Shown piece by piece: positions 43,681-52,096 of a stretch of 64,000 nt of DNA. The translations under genes were made by a program, and so were the position numbers. Numbering within the stretch: the first letter of the stretch is position 1; every line of letters starts with the position of its first letter. Source of the DNA: Pontibacter russatus (GTDB taxonomy: Bacteria; Bacteroidota; Bacteroidia; Cytophagales; Hymenobacteraceae); NCBI RefSeq assembly GCF_009931655.1, contig NZ_CP047984.1, positions 558,001 to 622,000 of the forward strand, read 5' to 3'. The notes beneath the pieces were generated by a model. It worked only from the letters and a program-made list of their open reading frames with translations, searched no databases and had not been told where the DNA came from.

Positions 43681-45039
43681 ATGCAACTAAAGAAGGCTTC
43701 CGTACTTGTTGTGGATGATGATACCGATGTGCTTACGGCGGTGCGGCTGCTGCTGCGGCCGCAGGTAAAGGAGATCATCACCGAAAAGAACCCGGAGAAC
43801 ATCCCGTCGCTGCTGGCGCACCACGCGTTCGACGTGATATTGCTGGACATGAACTTTGCCAGCTCCATCAACACGGGCAACGAAGGGCTCTTCTGGCTTA
43901 AAAAGATAAAGGCGCTCAAGTCCGGCGCCGCCGTCATCATGATCACCGCCTACGGCGACATTGACCTGGCCATCCGCTCCCTGAAAGAGGGGGCTTACGA
44001 TTTCATCGTCAAACCCTGGCACAACGACAAACTCCTCACCACCATCCGGGAAGCCATCAGTAAAAAGGGCAATGGCTCCGGGCCATCCTCCCCCGCTGCG
44101 CCTGCACCCGCCATCGGTTCAGAGTTGATGGGCGAGTCGGAGGTGATGCAGGACATTATTTTCAAGATAAGGAAAGTGGCTCCCACCGATGCCAACATCC
44201 TGATATTGGGCGAGAACGGAACGGGCAAGGAGCTCATCGCCAAAGCAATCCATCAGCACTCGTTGCGCGCCGACAAACCCTTTGTGAAAGTGGATGTGGG
44301 TGCCCTGACGGAATCTCTTTTTGAGAGCGAGCTGTTCGGGCACAAGAAAGGCGCTTTTACGGATGCCCGCGAAGACCGTGCCGGCCGTTTTGAGGCGGCG
44401 CACACAGGCACCATCTTTCTGGACGAGATCGGCAACATCTCGCTGCACCAGCAGTCGAAGCTGCTCAGCGTGCTGCAGAACCGGCAGGTGGTGCGGGTGG
44501 GTGCCAACGCACCCGTGGATATAGATGTGCGCCTGCTGTGCGCCACCAACGTGCCGCTGGTGGAAATGGCCAACGAAGCCCGCTTCCGCAAAGACCTTAT
44601 CTACAGAATCAACACCGTGGAGATTACCGTTCCGCCGCTTCGCAACCGTGGCGACGACATTGTGTTGCTGGCGCGGCATTTCGGCGCTGTCTATTCTAAA
44701 AAATACATGAGGCCGGTTCCTGATTTTTCGAAGGCGGCGCTGGAGAAGCTGAAGCACTACCATTACCCCGGCAACGTGCGCGAGCTGCAGTACGCCGTGG
44801 AGCGGGCCGTCATCATGGCTGACAGCGATGTGCTGGAGGCAACGGATATCATCTTCTCTCCCATAGAGGCCGCCCCTGCCGCCCATTCGCAGCAGCAGGA
44901 GTCGAACCTGGAGGAGTTGGAGAAAGCCACCATCCTGCGCGTGCTGGAGAAGCACAGCGGCAACCTGTCGAGGGCGTCAAAGGAACTGGGCATCACGCGC
45001 ACGGCATTGTACAGACGACTGGGCAAGTATGACATTTAG
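43681..45039 (+). CDS. Sigma-54-dependent response regulator (NtrC family)
   Basis: A 452-residue NtrC-type activator. The receiver domain spans 8-125 with Asp56 as phosphorylation site, in VILLDMNF. The AAA+ domain spans about 148-380: Walker A is GENGTGKE (177-184, where GESGTGKE is usual), the sigma-54 contact motif is GAFTDA (224-229) instead of GAFTGA, and Walker B is GTIFLDEI. The C-terminal Fis-type helix-turn-helix is NLSRASKELGITRTALYRRL. The kinase gene overlaps it by 11 bases. It is divergent from the MacB-like permease, whose promoter it probably activates. Confidence 0.95.
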   Translation: MQLKKASVLVVDDDTDVLTAVRLLLRPQVKEIITEKNPENIPSLLAHHAFDVILLDMNFASSINTGNEGLFWLKKIKALKSGAAVIMITAYGDIDLAIRSLKEGAYDFIVKPWHNDKLLTTIREAISKKGNGSGPSSPAAPAPAIGSELMGESEVMQDIIFKIRKVAPTDANILILGENGTGKELIAKAIHQHSLRADKPFVKVDVGALTESLFESELFGHKKGAFTDAREDRAGRFEAAHTGTIFLDEIGNISLHQQSKLLSVLQNRQVVRVGANAPVDIDVRLLCATNVPLVEMANEARFRKDLIYRINTVEITVPPLRNRGDDIVLLARHFGAVYSKKYMRPVPDFSKAALEKLKHYHYPGNVRELQYAVERAVIMADSDVLEATDIIFSPIEAAPAAHSQQQESNLEELEKATILRVLEKHSGNLSRASKELGITRTALYRRLGKYDI

Positions 45040-46381
45040 GAACTTTGAGGCAAAACTGATCCTGCGGGTCGCGCTGTTGTGCCTCACCCTGAGCGCCCCG
45101 GCCCTGGTCATCCTGAAAGGCTGGCCGGAGGTGCTCGTCTTCCTCCTGCCCCTCCTCATCTACCAGGTCTACGAACTTATCCGGTTCCTGAGGAAGGCGC
45201 AGGATGACCTGAACCAGTTTGTGGAGTCTGTCCATTACCGCGACTTCTCCCGCTACTTCCATGAGAGGCACGACTCCGTTCAATTGGACATGCTCCGGAA
45301 GGGATACAACGAAATCAACACTACCTTTAAAAGTATTAACAGGGAAAAGGAAACGCAGCACCAGCAACTTCAGAAGATACTGGAGATGGTGGACACAGGC
45401 ATCATGACGTATAATCCGGACAGCGGCGAGGTGCTGTTGATGAACGAAGCCATCAAGAAAATGCTGCACGTGCCTTTCATGAAAACAATCCATTACCTGG
45501 AGAAGCGGGACAGCGAATTATATAAAGAAGTGCTTGAGCTGCGGCCGGGCCAGCGCAGGTTAGCCACCGCCCACACAAGCCAGCTGGACAAGAGCAGCAT
45601 CAAGGTCCTGCTGTCGGCCAGCATGTGGCAGAGCAACGGCAACCGGTACAAACTGGTGGCGTTCCAGAACGTGAACGAGGCGCTGGAGGAAACAGAATCA
45701 CAGGCTTGGCAGAAGCTGCTGAACGTGATGACGCACGAGATCATGAACTCTATCGCGCCCATCTCCTCGCTGGCCGACACGCTGAAGAACCGCCTGAAAG
45801 AAGCCGTGGTGACAGGGGCCTCCTCAGAGGATTTTGAGGATCTGGAAGTGGGTGTCGGCACCATCAAGCGCCGGAGCGAAGGCCTGCTGAAGTTCGCGCA
45901 GACCTACCGCAACCTCAGCAAAATCACCTCTCTGCAACTCACCCGGGTATATATAAAAGACCTCTTTGCCAACCTGCACCGGCTCATGCAGCCCATGCTG
46001 GCGCAAAAGCACATCAGGCTCCATATAGCCCTTCCTGACCAGGACATCGCCCTGCAGGCCGATCCCAACCTGTTGGACCAGGTGCTGATAAACCTGCTGC
46101 TGAATGCCATCGAGGCCGTGAAAGACACCCCTGATGCGGAAATCTCTCTGGTGTCCTACACTGATAAGGACGGCAGGGTTGTGCTGAAGGTGGCTGACAA
46201 CGGCACAGGCATGACTAAAGAGGTGCTGGAAAAAATCTTCATCCCGTTTTTCAGCACCAGGAAGCATGGCAGCGGCATTGGCCTGAGCCTGTGCAAGCAG
46301 ATCGTGATGCTCCACCGCGGCACGATTCAGGTGCAGTCCGGTGAAGGCGTGGGAACCGTTTTCATACTGCGGTTTGGCTGA
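45029..46381 (+). CDS. Membrane sensor histidine kinase (NtrY-like), partner of the NtrC regulator
   Basis: A 450-residue kinase. Two membrane helices lie near the N-terminus (about 10-30 and 33-50), separated by a tiny loop, so sensing is likely in or at the membrane. A HAMP-like linker and PAS-type region (about 105-215) precede the dimerisation domain. The phosphorylated His is in VMTHEIMNSIAPISSLADTL. The ATP domain has the N box (VLINLLLNAIEAV), G1 (VADNGTGM) and G2 (GSGIGLSLCKQIV). It begins 11 bases before the stop of the regulator gene, so the pair is translationally coupled. Confidence 0.95.
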   Translation: MTFRNFEAKLILRVALLCLTLSAPALVILKGWPEVLVFLLPLLIYQVYELIRFLRKAQDDLNQFVESVHYRDFSRYFHERHDSVQLDMLRKGYNEINTTFKSINREKETQHQQLQKILEMVDTGIMTYNPDSGEVLLMNEAIKKMLHVPFMKTIHYLEKRDSELYKEVLELRPGQRRLATAHTSQLDKSSIKVLLSASMWQSNGNRYKLVAFQNVNEALEETESQAWQKLLNVMTHEIMNSIAPISSLADTLKNRLKEAVVTGASSEDFEDLEVGVGTIKRRSEGLLKFAQTYRNLSKITSLQLTRVYIKDLFANLHRLMQPMLAQKHIRLHIALPDQDIALQADPNLLDQVLINLLLNAIEAVKDTPDAEISLVSYTDKDGRVVLKVADNGTGMTKEVLEKIFIPFFSTRKHGSGIGLSLCKQIVMLHRGTIQVQSGEGVGTVFILRFG

Positions 46382-46593
46382 GAGAAGCTGGCGAAGCGGC
46401 ACGGCAGGTTGAAAAGGAACGGAGATTAAATGAGGCGCACCAGGAGCTGCTGCTAATTCAGGGTAGCTTTATCCTTTCTTCCGCAACGCCATATATACCG
46501 CTCCATTCAATCAGGTGCCAATGCAGCGGCAGCCTTATATAAAGACGCTTTACCCGGGGCGCTGTAGGCATACTTCGGCTGATACTCTTACCT

Positions 46594-47229
46594 TTGTCAT
46601 ATATGGACAAGGCACTGAAAACAAACGAACGGGAACTGGTAAAGCTGATCCGCTTCTTCAGCAAGCGGGGCGCCCAACTGGCAACATCCGGAGAGCTGAA
46701 CGAGCAGCAGGAGCAGCTAGCCGCCGCCTGCCGGAACCTGGAGACGCAACTATATAAACATGCCCAAAACCGCGCCGCCATTCTGGAGAAGCGCGAGCGC
46801 CTGGAGAAAATTATTGAGGACAGGGCGCAGTGCCCCAAATGCCACAAGGCCGACATGCTGAAGAAAACCGGCGTGGCGTCCAACGAACATGGCTGGAAGA
46901 GCAACACCTACCGCTGCCGCCGCTGCAACACCACTTTCACCTGGAACCGCCCGAATAACCCCTGGGACATGGTGGCGTTTCTGGAGCGCTATATACAGGA
47001 ACTGGAGCAGCGCCTGCAGGCAGCACAGCCCGTCGGAATGCAGGAGCATATAGAGGCGTCTATTCCGCAGTTGCAGGACAGCCTGTACCGGCTGCGCCCG
47101 GTGCTGCAGACCTCCGATGAGGAAATGGCGGCGCTCACCGAGAAAGAACGCGAGATGGACCGCCTCATCCACCAGTTCAAAAACTACCTCCTGATCGAGA
47201 AAATCAAGCTGGACACTTTTCCGGACTGA
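46594..47229 (+). CDS. Coiled-coil protein with a central zinc ribbon
   Basis: A 211-residue protein of unknown function. Coiled-coil helices cover about 8-72 and 118-200. Between them is a zinc ribbon, CPKC at 77-80 and CRRC at 105-108, within a run CHKADMLKKTGVASNEHGWKSNTYRCRRCNTTFTW. The arrangement resembles a coiled-coil arm with a nucleic-acid- or ribosome-binding head. Neither a signal peptide nor a membrane segment is visible. Neighbours are unrelated: the kinase gene ends 212 bases upstream and the AEC transporter is convergent. Confidence 0.75.
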   Translation: MSYMDKALKTNERELVKLIRFFSKRGAQLATSGELNEQQEQLAAACRNLETQLYKHAQNRAAILEKRERLEKIIEDRAQCPKCHKADMLKKTGVASNEHGWKSNTYRCRRCNTTFTWNRPNNPWDMVAFLERYIQELEQRLQAAQPVGMQEHIEASIPQLQDSLYRLRPVLQTSDEEMAALTEKEREMDRLIHQFKNYLLIEKIKLDTFPD

Positions 47230-47405
47230 TTCCGTTGTTTGTTGTTCGTGTGTAGTATTTAAGCAGCTTTCGGCTGTTGCCATATATGGTGAAGTCGTAG
47301 CAGGCCTTTCTGTTTCAGTGAGGCAAAATTCGCCACCTCATTATTGCCTCCTGGACCTAAACCACGAAAAAAGAAACACCAAACACTAAAAACGAGCAAC
47401 GAAGC

Positions 47406-48317
47406 TCACACTCCCTGCACCAGCCAGTACCAGAAGGCGATGGTCAGGAATGAGAGGGGAATGCCGAAGCCTACCATCATATTAGCCAGGCGGGGCTTCA
47501 GGCCATAAGAAGAGGCTACAATGCTGGCCGAGATCATGGGGGCCATGGCGGCCTCTATCACCGAAATCTGCGCTGTCTCCCCCTTCACCCCCAGCACCCG
47601 CACGTAGAGCAGGTAAATCAGCAGCGGCGCCAATATCAGTTGAAAGAGCAGCCCCAGTGCCAGGAAACGCCAGTGCCTGCTGCGCCGCTCGAACCGCAGT
47701 TGCATGCCTACCGACACCAGCGCCAGAGGCGTAACGGTGCTGCCCAGCCGCTGAAACGCCTCCTTCAGCACATCCGGAAAGCTTAGGTTCAGCACGTTGA
47801 GCAGCAAAGCCAGGAAAAACATCAGGAACGGCGGAAAGAAGAATATCTTCCGGATGATGGCCTTTGCATCGGGTTGGCCTTTGGAGAAGTATGCGGCCAG
47901 CGCAATACCCAGCGTGGAGAGCACCACGAAAGTGCCCGGCTGATCGATGAGGATGGCTGTTTTGAGTCCCTCGGGGCCATAAAGCGCCTCTACAACCGGA
48001 AACCCGATAAAGGAGGTGTTGCCCAGCCCGGCGGTGAGGATGAGGCAGCCGATCAGTTTGCGCGACCAGCCGAACATTTTGCCCAGGCCCCAGAAGAAAA
48101 GCACCGAGGCGGCGAAGCAGATCCACCCTACCGCCACCGGCAACAGCACAGTGCTGTCGAGCTTTATATCCGGGATGAAGTACAGGGCCAGTGCCGGCAG
48201 CGATATATATATGATGAACTGGTTGAGCACCTGCGGCGAGTTGAGCGGGAAGTCACGCACTCTCTGCAACAGGAGGCCCAGCGCCAGGCAACCGAACAAC
48301 AACAGGAGACTACTCAT
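47406..48317 (-). CDS. AEC (auxin efflux carrier) family transporter
   Basis: A 303-residue membrane protein with about ten helices in the BART/AEC fold. The start at 48317 begins MSSLLLLFGCLALGLLLQ, a membrane helix; the open frame extends 117 bases upstream, but those residues look like noise. The segments LNQFIIYISLPALALYFIPD and TAGLGNTSFIGFPVVEALYGPEGLKTAILID, with the conserved GNTSFIGFP, mark the family. Bacterial members export or import malonate, malate or other organic acids. No substrate genes are adjacent. The stand-alone gene is convergent with the zinc-ribbon gene. Confidence 0.9.
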   Translation of the reverse strand: MSSLLLLFGCLALGLLLQRVRDFPLNSPQVLNQFIIYISLPALALYFIPDIKLDSTVLLPVAVGWICFAASVLFFWGLGKMFGWSRKLIGCLILTAGLGNTSFIGFPVVEALYGPEGLKTAILIDQPGTFVVLSTLGIALAAYFSKGQPDAKAIIRKIFFFPPFLMFFLALLLNVLNLSFPDVLKEAFQRLGSTVTPLALVSVGMQLRFERRSRHWRFLALGLLFQLILAPLLIYLLYVRVLGVKGETAQISVIEAAMAPMISASIVASSYGLKPRLANMMVGFGIPLSFLTIAFWYWLVQGV

Positions 48318-48434
48318 AAATCTTTCGGTAGATGGAGCAACCCGCAGGCTGCGCCCAAAGGTAAGGCTACCCAACGTAAATGTGCTAAGCCTATATATAA
48401 ATTGGCAACCCTCCGGGCGGAAAGGCTGCAGCAA

Positions 48435-49124
48435 TTATGGCTGATTTAACCGGAATGCATCTACCCGCTGCACCAGCGCCTGCCGCTGATACCAGTCGTT
48501 GTACACCAGTTCAACCTTCCCCACCACGGTGCCGCCAAAGGAACGGTTTCTGAAGTCCTGCAGCTTCTCCAAAAAGACAGCGGGGTTTTGGAGCGGCTCC
48601 TTAAACCGGACGGCGGTGATATGGGCTGTCCGGAGGATATAGCGGCTGTCCATCGTCTGCTGCAGGGAAGTTTTACGGAAGCTTTCCCGGAGCTTGTCGC
48701 GCAGGTCGTTCAGCTGCCCCGAGGCCGGGAAGCCCTGCACCATCACGCAGGAGGGGGAGGCCGTGATGCCCCTGAAATTGACGCGGAAAGTTTTTACCTC
48801 TGCCAGGCACTCCTGCAGCACGTTTTTATAGGCCGCTTTATCTATATCCGCCAACCTAAACCCTGCGTGGCAGGAAATCACCGACATCACCGTGACGTGC
48901 AGGTCTGAGGCGGGATAATAATACTGCGCCGGTTCCACTTGCCGGAGCTCCTGCAGAAAGGCCCCGATGGATTCTTTTACGGCCGCATCCGGGCGGAAAA
49001 GCAGCGTAAGGCCGAACCGGTCGTCTTCTGCAGAATTCAGGAACGGGTCCGGTTCAAAAGCACTTGCCTGAAACTTTTGCAGCGCGTTTTCCCACAACTC
49101 ATCGTAGTGCTTTTCCAGATTCAT
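48435..49124 (-). CDS. 2H phosphoesterase superfamily protein (2'-5' RNA ligase-like)
   Basis: A 229-residue protein with the two His-x-Thr motifs of the 2H fold: LHVTVM with His76 and Thr78, and AHITAVRF with His168 and Thr170. The two motifs lie about 92 residues apart, as in the LigT-like family. The family hydrolyses or ligates cyclic and 2'-5' phosphodiester bonds in RNA. Residues 1-60 and 85-150 form the two halves of the pseudo-symmetric fold. No tRNA ligase genes are nearby, so the substrate is unknown. It is leftward, about 120 bases upstream of the AEC gene. Confidence 0.87.
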   Translation of the reverse strand: MNLEKHYDELWENALQKFQASAFEPDPFLNSAEDDRFGLTLLFRPDAAVKESIGAFLQELRQVEPAQYYYPASDLHVTVMSVISCHAGFRLADIDKAAYKNVLQECLAEVKTFRVNFRGITASPSCVMVQGFPASGQLNDLRDKLRESFRKTSLQQTMDSRYILRTAHITAVRFKEPLQNPAVFLEKLQDFRNRSFGGTVVGKVELVYNDWYQRQALVQRVDAFRLNQP

Positions 49125-49160
49125 TAACCTTTGCTCCTGTCTATTTATATATCCCCTCCT

Positions 49161-51065
49161 CTACCCGAACAGGGCGTTCGTGAATTTCACTTTGATGTTG
49201 GTCTGGAAGTTGGCGATGGTCTTGAAGATCTCCTTCAAAGTAACCTGCTCGATTTTTGTCAGGCTCCGGATGTCGATCAGGTTTTCGGGCTGCGCTTTGT
49301 CGTTGATGATCTGCACCGCCTGCTTCTTGAGGCGCATGCTCATGAGGTAGTAATACGACTGCATCAGTTCCTGGTACTCTGTCTCCGTGAACACCCCCTG
49401 CGCCATCAGGGCCTCCAGCCGCTCGCCCGTGTTGGTTTTGAAGATGCGGTTCTGCAAAGCATGCACCCGCACCAGGTCCACAATGGGTGTCATTGCTTTT
49501 TTTATGTTAAATACCTCCTGTGTGCCTACCGTATAGGTTTTGATGTTGTTGAAGTAGGTCAGCGGCGGGACGTACTGCATGGCGTTGTTGGCCATATGGT
49601 ACAGGAAGCGGCCCAGCGGCTTCTGCAGTTCCTCGTCCAGAAACTCCCGCAGCTCGTCTATAATGGCGGGCTCGCCATATATAAACCGACAGTCGAAGAA
49701 GGCCGCGAACTTCATCACCTTGTCCGGGTCGGGCTCCTTTATCCAGGCCACGTAGTTGCGCTTCCAGTGCGAGAGCGAGTGCGTCCATTTGGGGTTCTTG
49801 GCCATATAGCCGCCGGTGCAGAAGCTGAACCCGATCCTGTCAAGCCGCTCGGACACCTGGTCGGCGAACTTCAGGAAATACTCCCGCACCAGCTCGCGCT
49901 GCTCGTTGGCCTTGTCCTCGTAGATGATGGCGTTGTCCTGGTCGGTTTTGAGCGTCTGCTCTTTGCGGCCTTCGCTGCCCAGCACAATGAAGGCGAACTT
50001 GGCAGGCGGCGTGCCCATCTCTTCAATCACGCCCTCAATCACTTTCAGGGCGATGGTGTCCGACACGGTGGTGATCACCTGGTTCACAATCTCCGGCTTT
50101 ACGCCGCGGCTCAGCAGCTGGTACACAATCTCCGGCACCTTCTGCCAGCGCCGCCGCAATTCCTCCACCGAACGGGCCAGCTTCACCGACTGGATGAACA
50201 TAAACGGCGACTGCGCCTGCTCGCTTAACAGCTTGTTGCGGCTGATGAAGCCGACATACCGCCCCTCCTCCTCCAGCAGCAGATAGCGCGTCTGCGTCCG
50301 GAACATCAGCAGGATGGCCTCATACACATAAGCCTGCGTGCTGATGGACACAATCGGATTGTCCATCACGCTGCTGATGGGCGCCTTCACTTCTACCTGG
50401 CGGGCCACCACATTGTCGCGGAGGGTGATGTCGGTGATGTAGCCGATGATGTTATTCTGGGCATCTTTCACAAACAGGCAGCTTACTTTTTGCGCGCTCA
50501 TCCACCTGGCCGCCTCATATATGGGCGTGTCGTGGGCGGAGCTGACGATGGCCCGGTACTCCAGGCTCTCGATTCTGCGGGAATACAGTTGGTCGGAGGC
50601 AATATAATTCTGCTCGATATTCGTGGGCCGCTTCACGAAGTGGGCGTACTCGTCATCCAGCATCCGCTTGCCGAACTCTGCGGTGAAGAACTGGAAAAAC
50701 TCCTCGTTTGTCTGGCACAGCGCCCTGAAATCCTTCCGGTGCAGGAAGTACACCACCGTGCCTTTCTTTGCGATCACCGAGCGCAGCGACTTTTTCCGGT
50801 TCAGCAGCACCGACACGCCGCCGTAGCAGTAGCCCGCGTGGTGCAGCTCTATCACGCGCTTGTTCTGCTCGCTGTCGTAGAAAAAGGCCTCGTACTCCCC
50901 CTCCGCAATAATGTCCACGCCCCGCATCTTTGTCACCTCCTGGTGGTAAATGGGCGTGTCTTTGGTGTAGCGCACCTCCTGCAGCAGCTCCGACACACCA
51001 AGCAGCACCTCCTCCGAGAGCACATTGAAAGGCCTCGCCGTTTTCAGAAATTCAAGCTTATCCAT
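49161..51065 (-). CDS. cNMP-binding / CBS / DUF294 nucleotidyltransferase-like protein
   Basis: A 634-residue cytoplasmic signalling protein. Order of domains: cyclic-nucleotide-binding roll (about 12-130), CBS pair (about 178-290, DTPIYEAARWMSAQKVSCLFV and AYVYEAILLMFRTQTRYLLL), DUF294 nucleotidyltransferase core (about 330-470) with LGSEGRKEQTLKTDQDNAII holding GS at 363-364 and the Asp pair at 375 and 377, and a C-terminal helical DUF294_C region (about 480-630). It resembles the GlnD-like transferases. Its start overlaps the 3' end of the exonuclease gene by eight bases, so the two are cotranslated. Confidence 0.9.
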   Translation of the reverse strand: MDKLEFLKTARPFNVLSEEVLLGVSELLQEVRYTKDTPIYHQEVTKMRGVDIIAEGEYEAFFYDSEQNKRVIELHHAGYCYGGVSVLLNRKKSLRSVIAKKGTVVYFLHRKDFRALCQTNEEFFQFFTAEFGKRMLDDEYAHFVKRPTNIEQNYIASDQLYSRRIESLEYRAIVSSAHDTPIYEAARWMSAQKVSCLFVKDAQNNIIGYITDITLRDNVVARQVEVKAPISSVMDNPIVSISTQAYVYEAILLMFRTQTRYLLLEEEGRYVGFISRNKLLSEQAQSPFMFIQSVKLARSVEELRRRWQKVPEIVYQLLSRGVKPEIVNQVITTVSDTIALKVIEGVIEEMGTPPAKFAFIVLGSEGRKEQTLKTDQDNAIIYEDKANEQRELVREYFLKFADQVSERLDRIGFSFCTGGYMAKNPKWTHSLSHWKRNYVAWIKEPDPDKVMKFAAFFDCRFIYGEPAIIDELREFLDEELQKPLGRFLYHMANNAMQYVPPLTYFNNIKTYTVGTQEVFNIKKAMTPIVDLVRVHALQNRIFKTNTGERLEALMAQGVFTETEYQELMQSYYYLMSMRLKKQAVQIINDKAQPENLIDIRSLTKIEQVTLKEIFKTIANFQTNIKVKFTNALFG

Positions 51066-51768
51066 ATATCGCGTAAGTAAACAACAGGGTCAGTAAGAAC
51101 ATAAGCAATGCGGTAACGCCGCAACCAGCCTTGTTTTTTAAGGATGGATATAAATCCGGCACATCCAGGGCATGCTGCTTTTCGATCATGCCTTCGTCGA
51201 TGTCGCCGCGCTTCACCAGCTCAAAAAAGCAGTCAGCCGCGGCCGTGGCATCGACCAGGGAGTCGTGCTGGCGCCCCATGGGCCGCTGAAACAGCCGCTC
51301 ATATAGCTCTCCCAAACGCAGGAAACGCTGGCGGTGTTGGAGCGGGAAGCGGGAGGAGGCTTTCATAGTACAAAAGAGCGGCAGCCCCGGCAGTGGGTTG
51401 TGCATGTCCGCCCGGTGATACCCCACCCCGATCATGTGGTAATCGAGCTGCATGTAGTGGGCCACGACCAGGGGCTGGTACTGGTTCAGATCGGCGGTGA
51501 GCTGCGTCAGCACCTGCTCGCGCGGCACGCCGTGCTTTATCAGGAAATCGTGGGTGATGCCGTGAATGCGCACGGACTCCGGTGAGATGTTGAAGTCATC
51601 ATCGCGCACGTAAAAGTTCTCCGTCTTGACTGTCTCGCCCGCTTTGGTATAGACGGCCCAGGCTATCTGCACGGAGCACGGCCAGTTCTCCCTGTCGGTA
51701 TAAGGCGCGTGCCAGTTTTTCGGGATGCCCGTGGTTTCCGTGTCTACAAACAGCAAATAGTCTCTCAC
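51058..51768 (-). CDS. DEDD-family 3'-5' exonuclease with C-terminal membrane anchor
   Basis: A 236-residue DnaQ-like exonuclease. Exo I is FVDTETTG with Asp9 and Glu11, Exo II is QLDYHMIG with its Asp, and Exo III is HDSLVDATAAAD, the H-x5-D form of the DEDDh group. After the nuclease, about residues 212-234 form a membrane helix (CGVTALLMFLLTLLFTYAIYG). This is unusual for a nuclease and should tether it to the membrane. It overlaps the downstream cNMP/CBS/DUF294 gene by eight bases and forms a two-gene operon with it. Cofactor and target nucleic acid are unknown. Confidence 0.9.
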   Translation of the reverse strand: MRDYLLFVDTETTGIPKNWHAPYTDRENWPCSVQIAWAVYTKAGETVKTENFYVRDDDFNISPESVRIHGITHDFLIKHGVPREQVLTQLTADLNQYQPLVVAHYMQLDYHMIGVGYHRADMHNPLPGLPLFCTMKASSRFPLQHRQRFLRLGELYERLFQRPMGRQHDSLVDATAAADCFFELVKRGDIDEGMIEKQHALDVPDLYPSLKNKAGCGVTALLMFLLTLLFTYAIYG

Positions 51769-52096
51769 GGCCTGAAAGTAGCGATAAAATCAGCAAGTAA
51801 GAATACAGGCGCTGGATTTATATATAGCGGCATATAGCAGCCGTGCTTTCCAATTTCATGTTTTCGTAGGGACGCGTCGCTACCTGTCCGACTCGTTTGT
51901 CTGAATCAGGATTTACAGGATTAGAAGATGAACAGGATGGGCTGTTGCGGGGGGCAACCGTTCCTGCTTCATCTTTCAGCCCTCGCGCGGACAGGTCCCT
52001 ACCTGTCCCTAACAGAACCATGCTCAAGACCTTATACCTCTCTTAAATAAAGTGGGGCTGAACATTTTATAATCTTTGCATCCAGCCATATAACCA
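51769..52096. other. Intergenic region with composite repeat patch
   Basis: Between two leftward genes. Most of 51867-52008 consists of short repeated and palindromic elements, listed separately; no gene is seen. Confidence 0.6.
51867..52008. repeat. Composite interspersed-repeat patch
   Basis: It holds CTACCTGTCC twice (51880-51889 and 51999-52008), a hairpin GGACAGGT-CCCT-ACCTGTCC at 51989-52008, and a quasi-periodic stretch at 51899-51938 in which CAGGAT or close variants recur (AATCAGGATTT, ACAGGATT, ACAGGAT). The latter resembles interspersed repeats I associate with Bacteroidota genomes. Confidence 0.6.
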
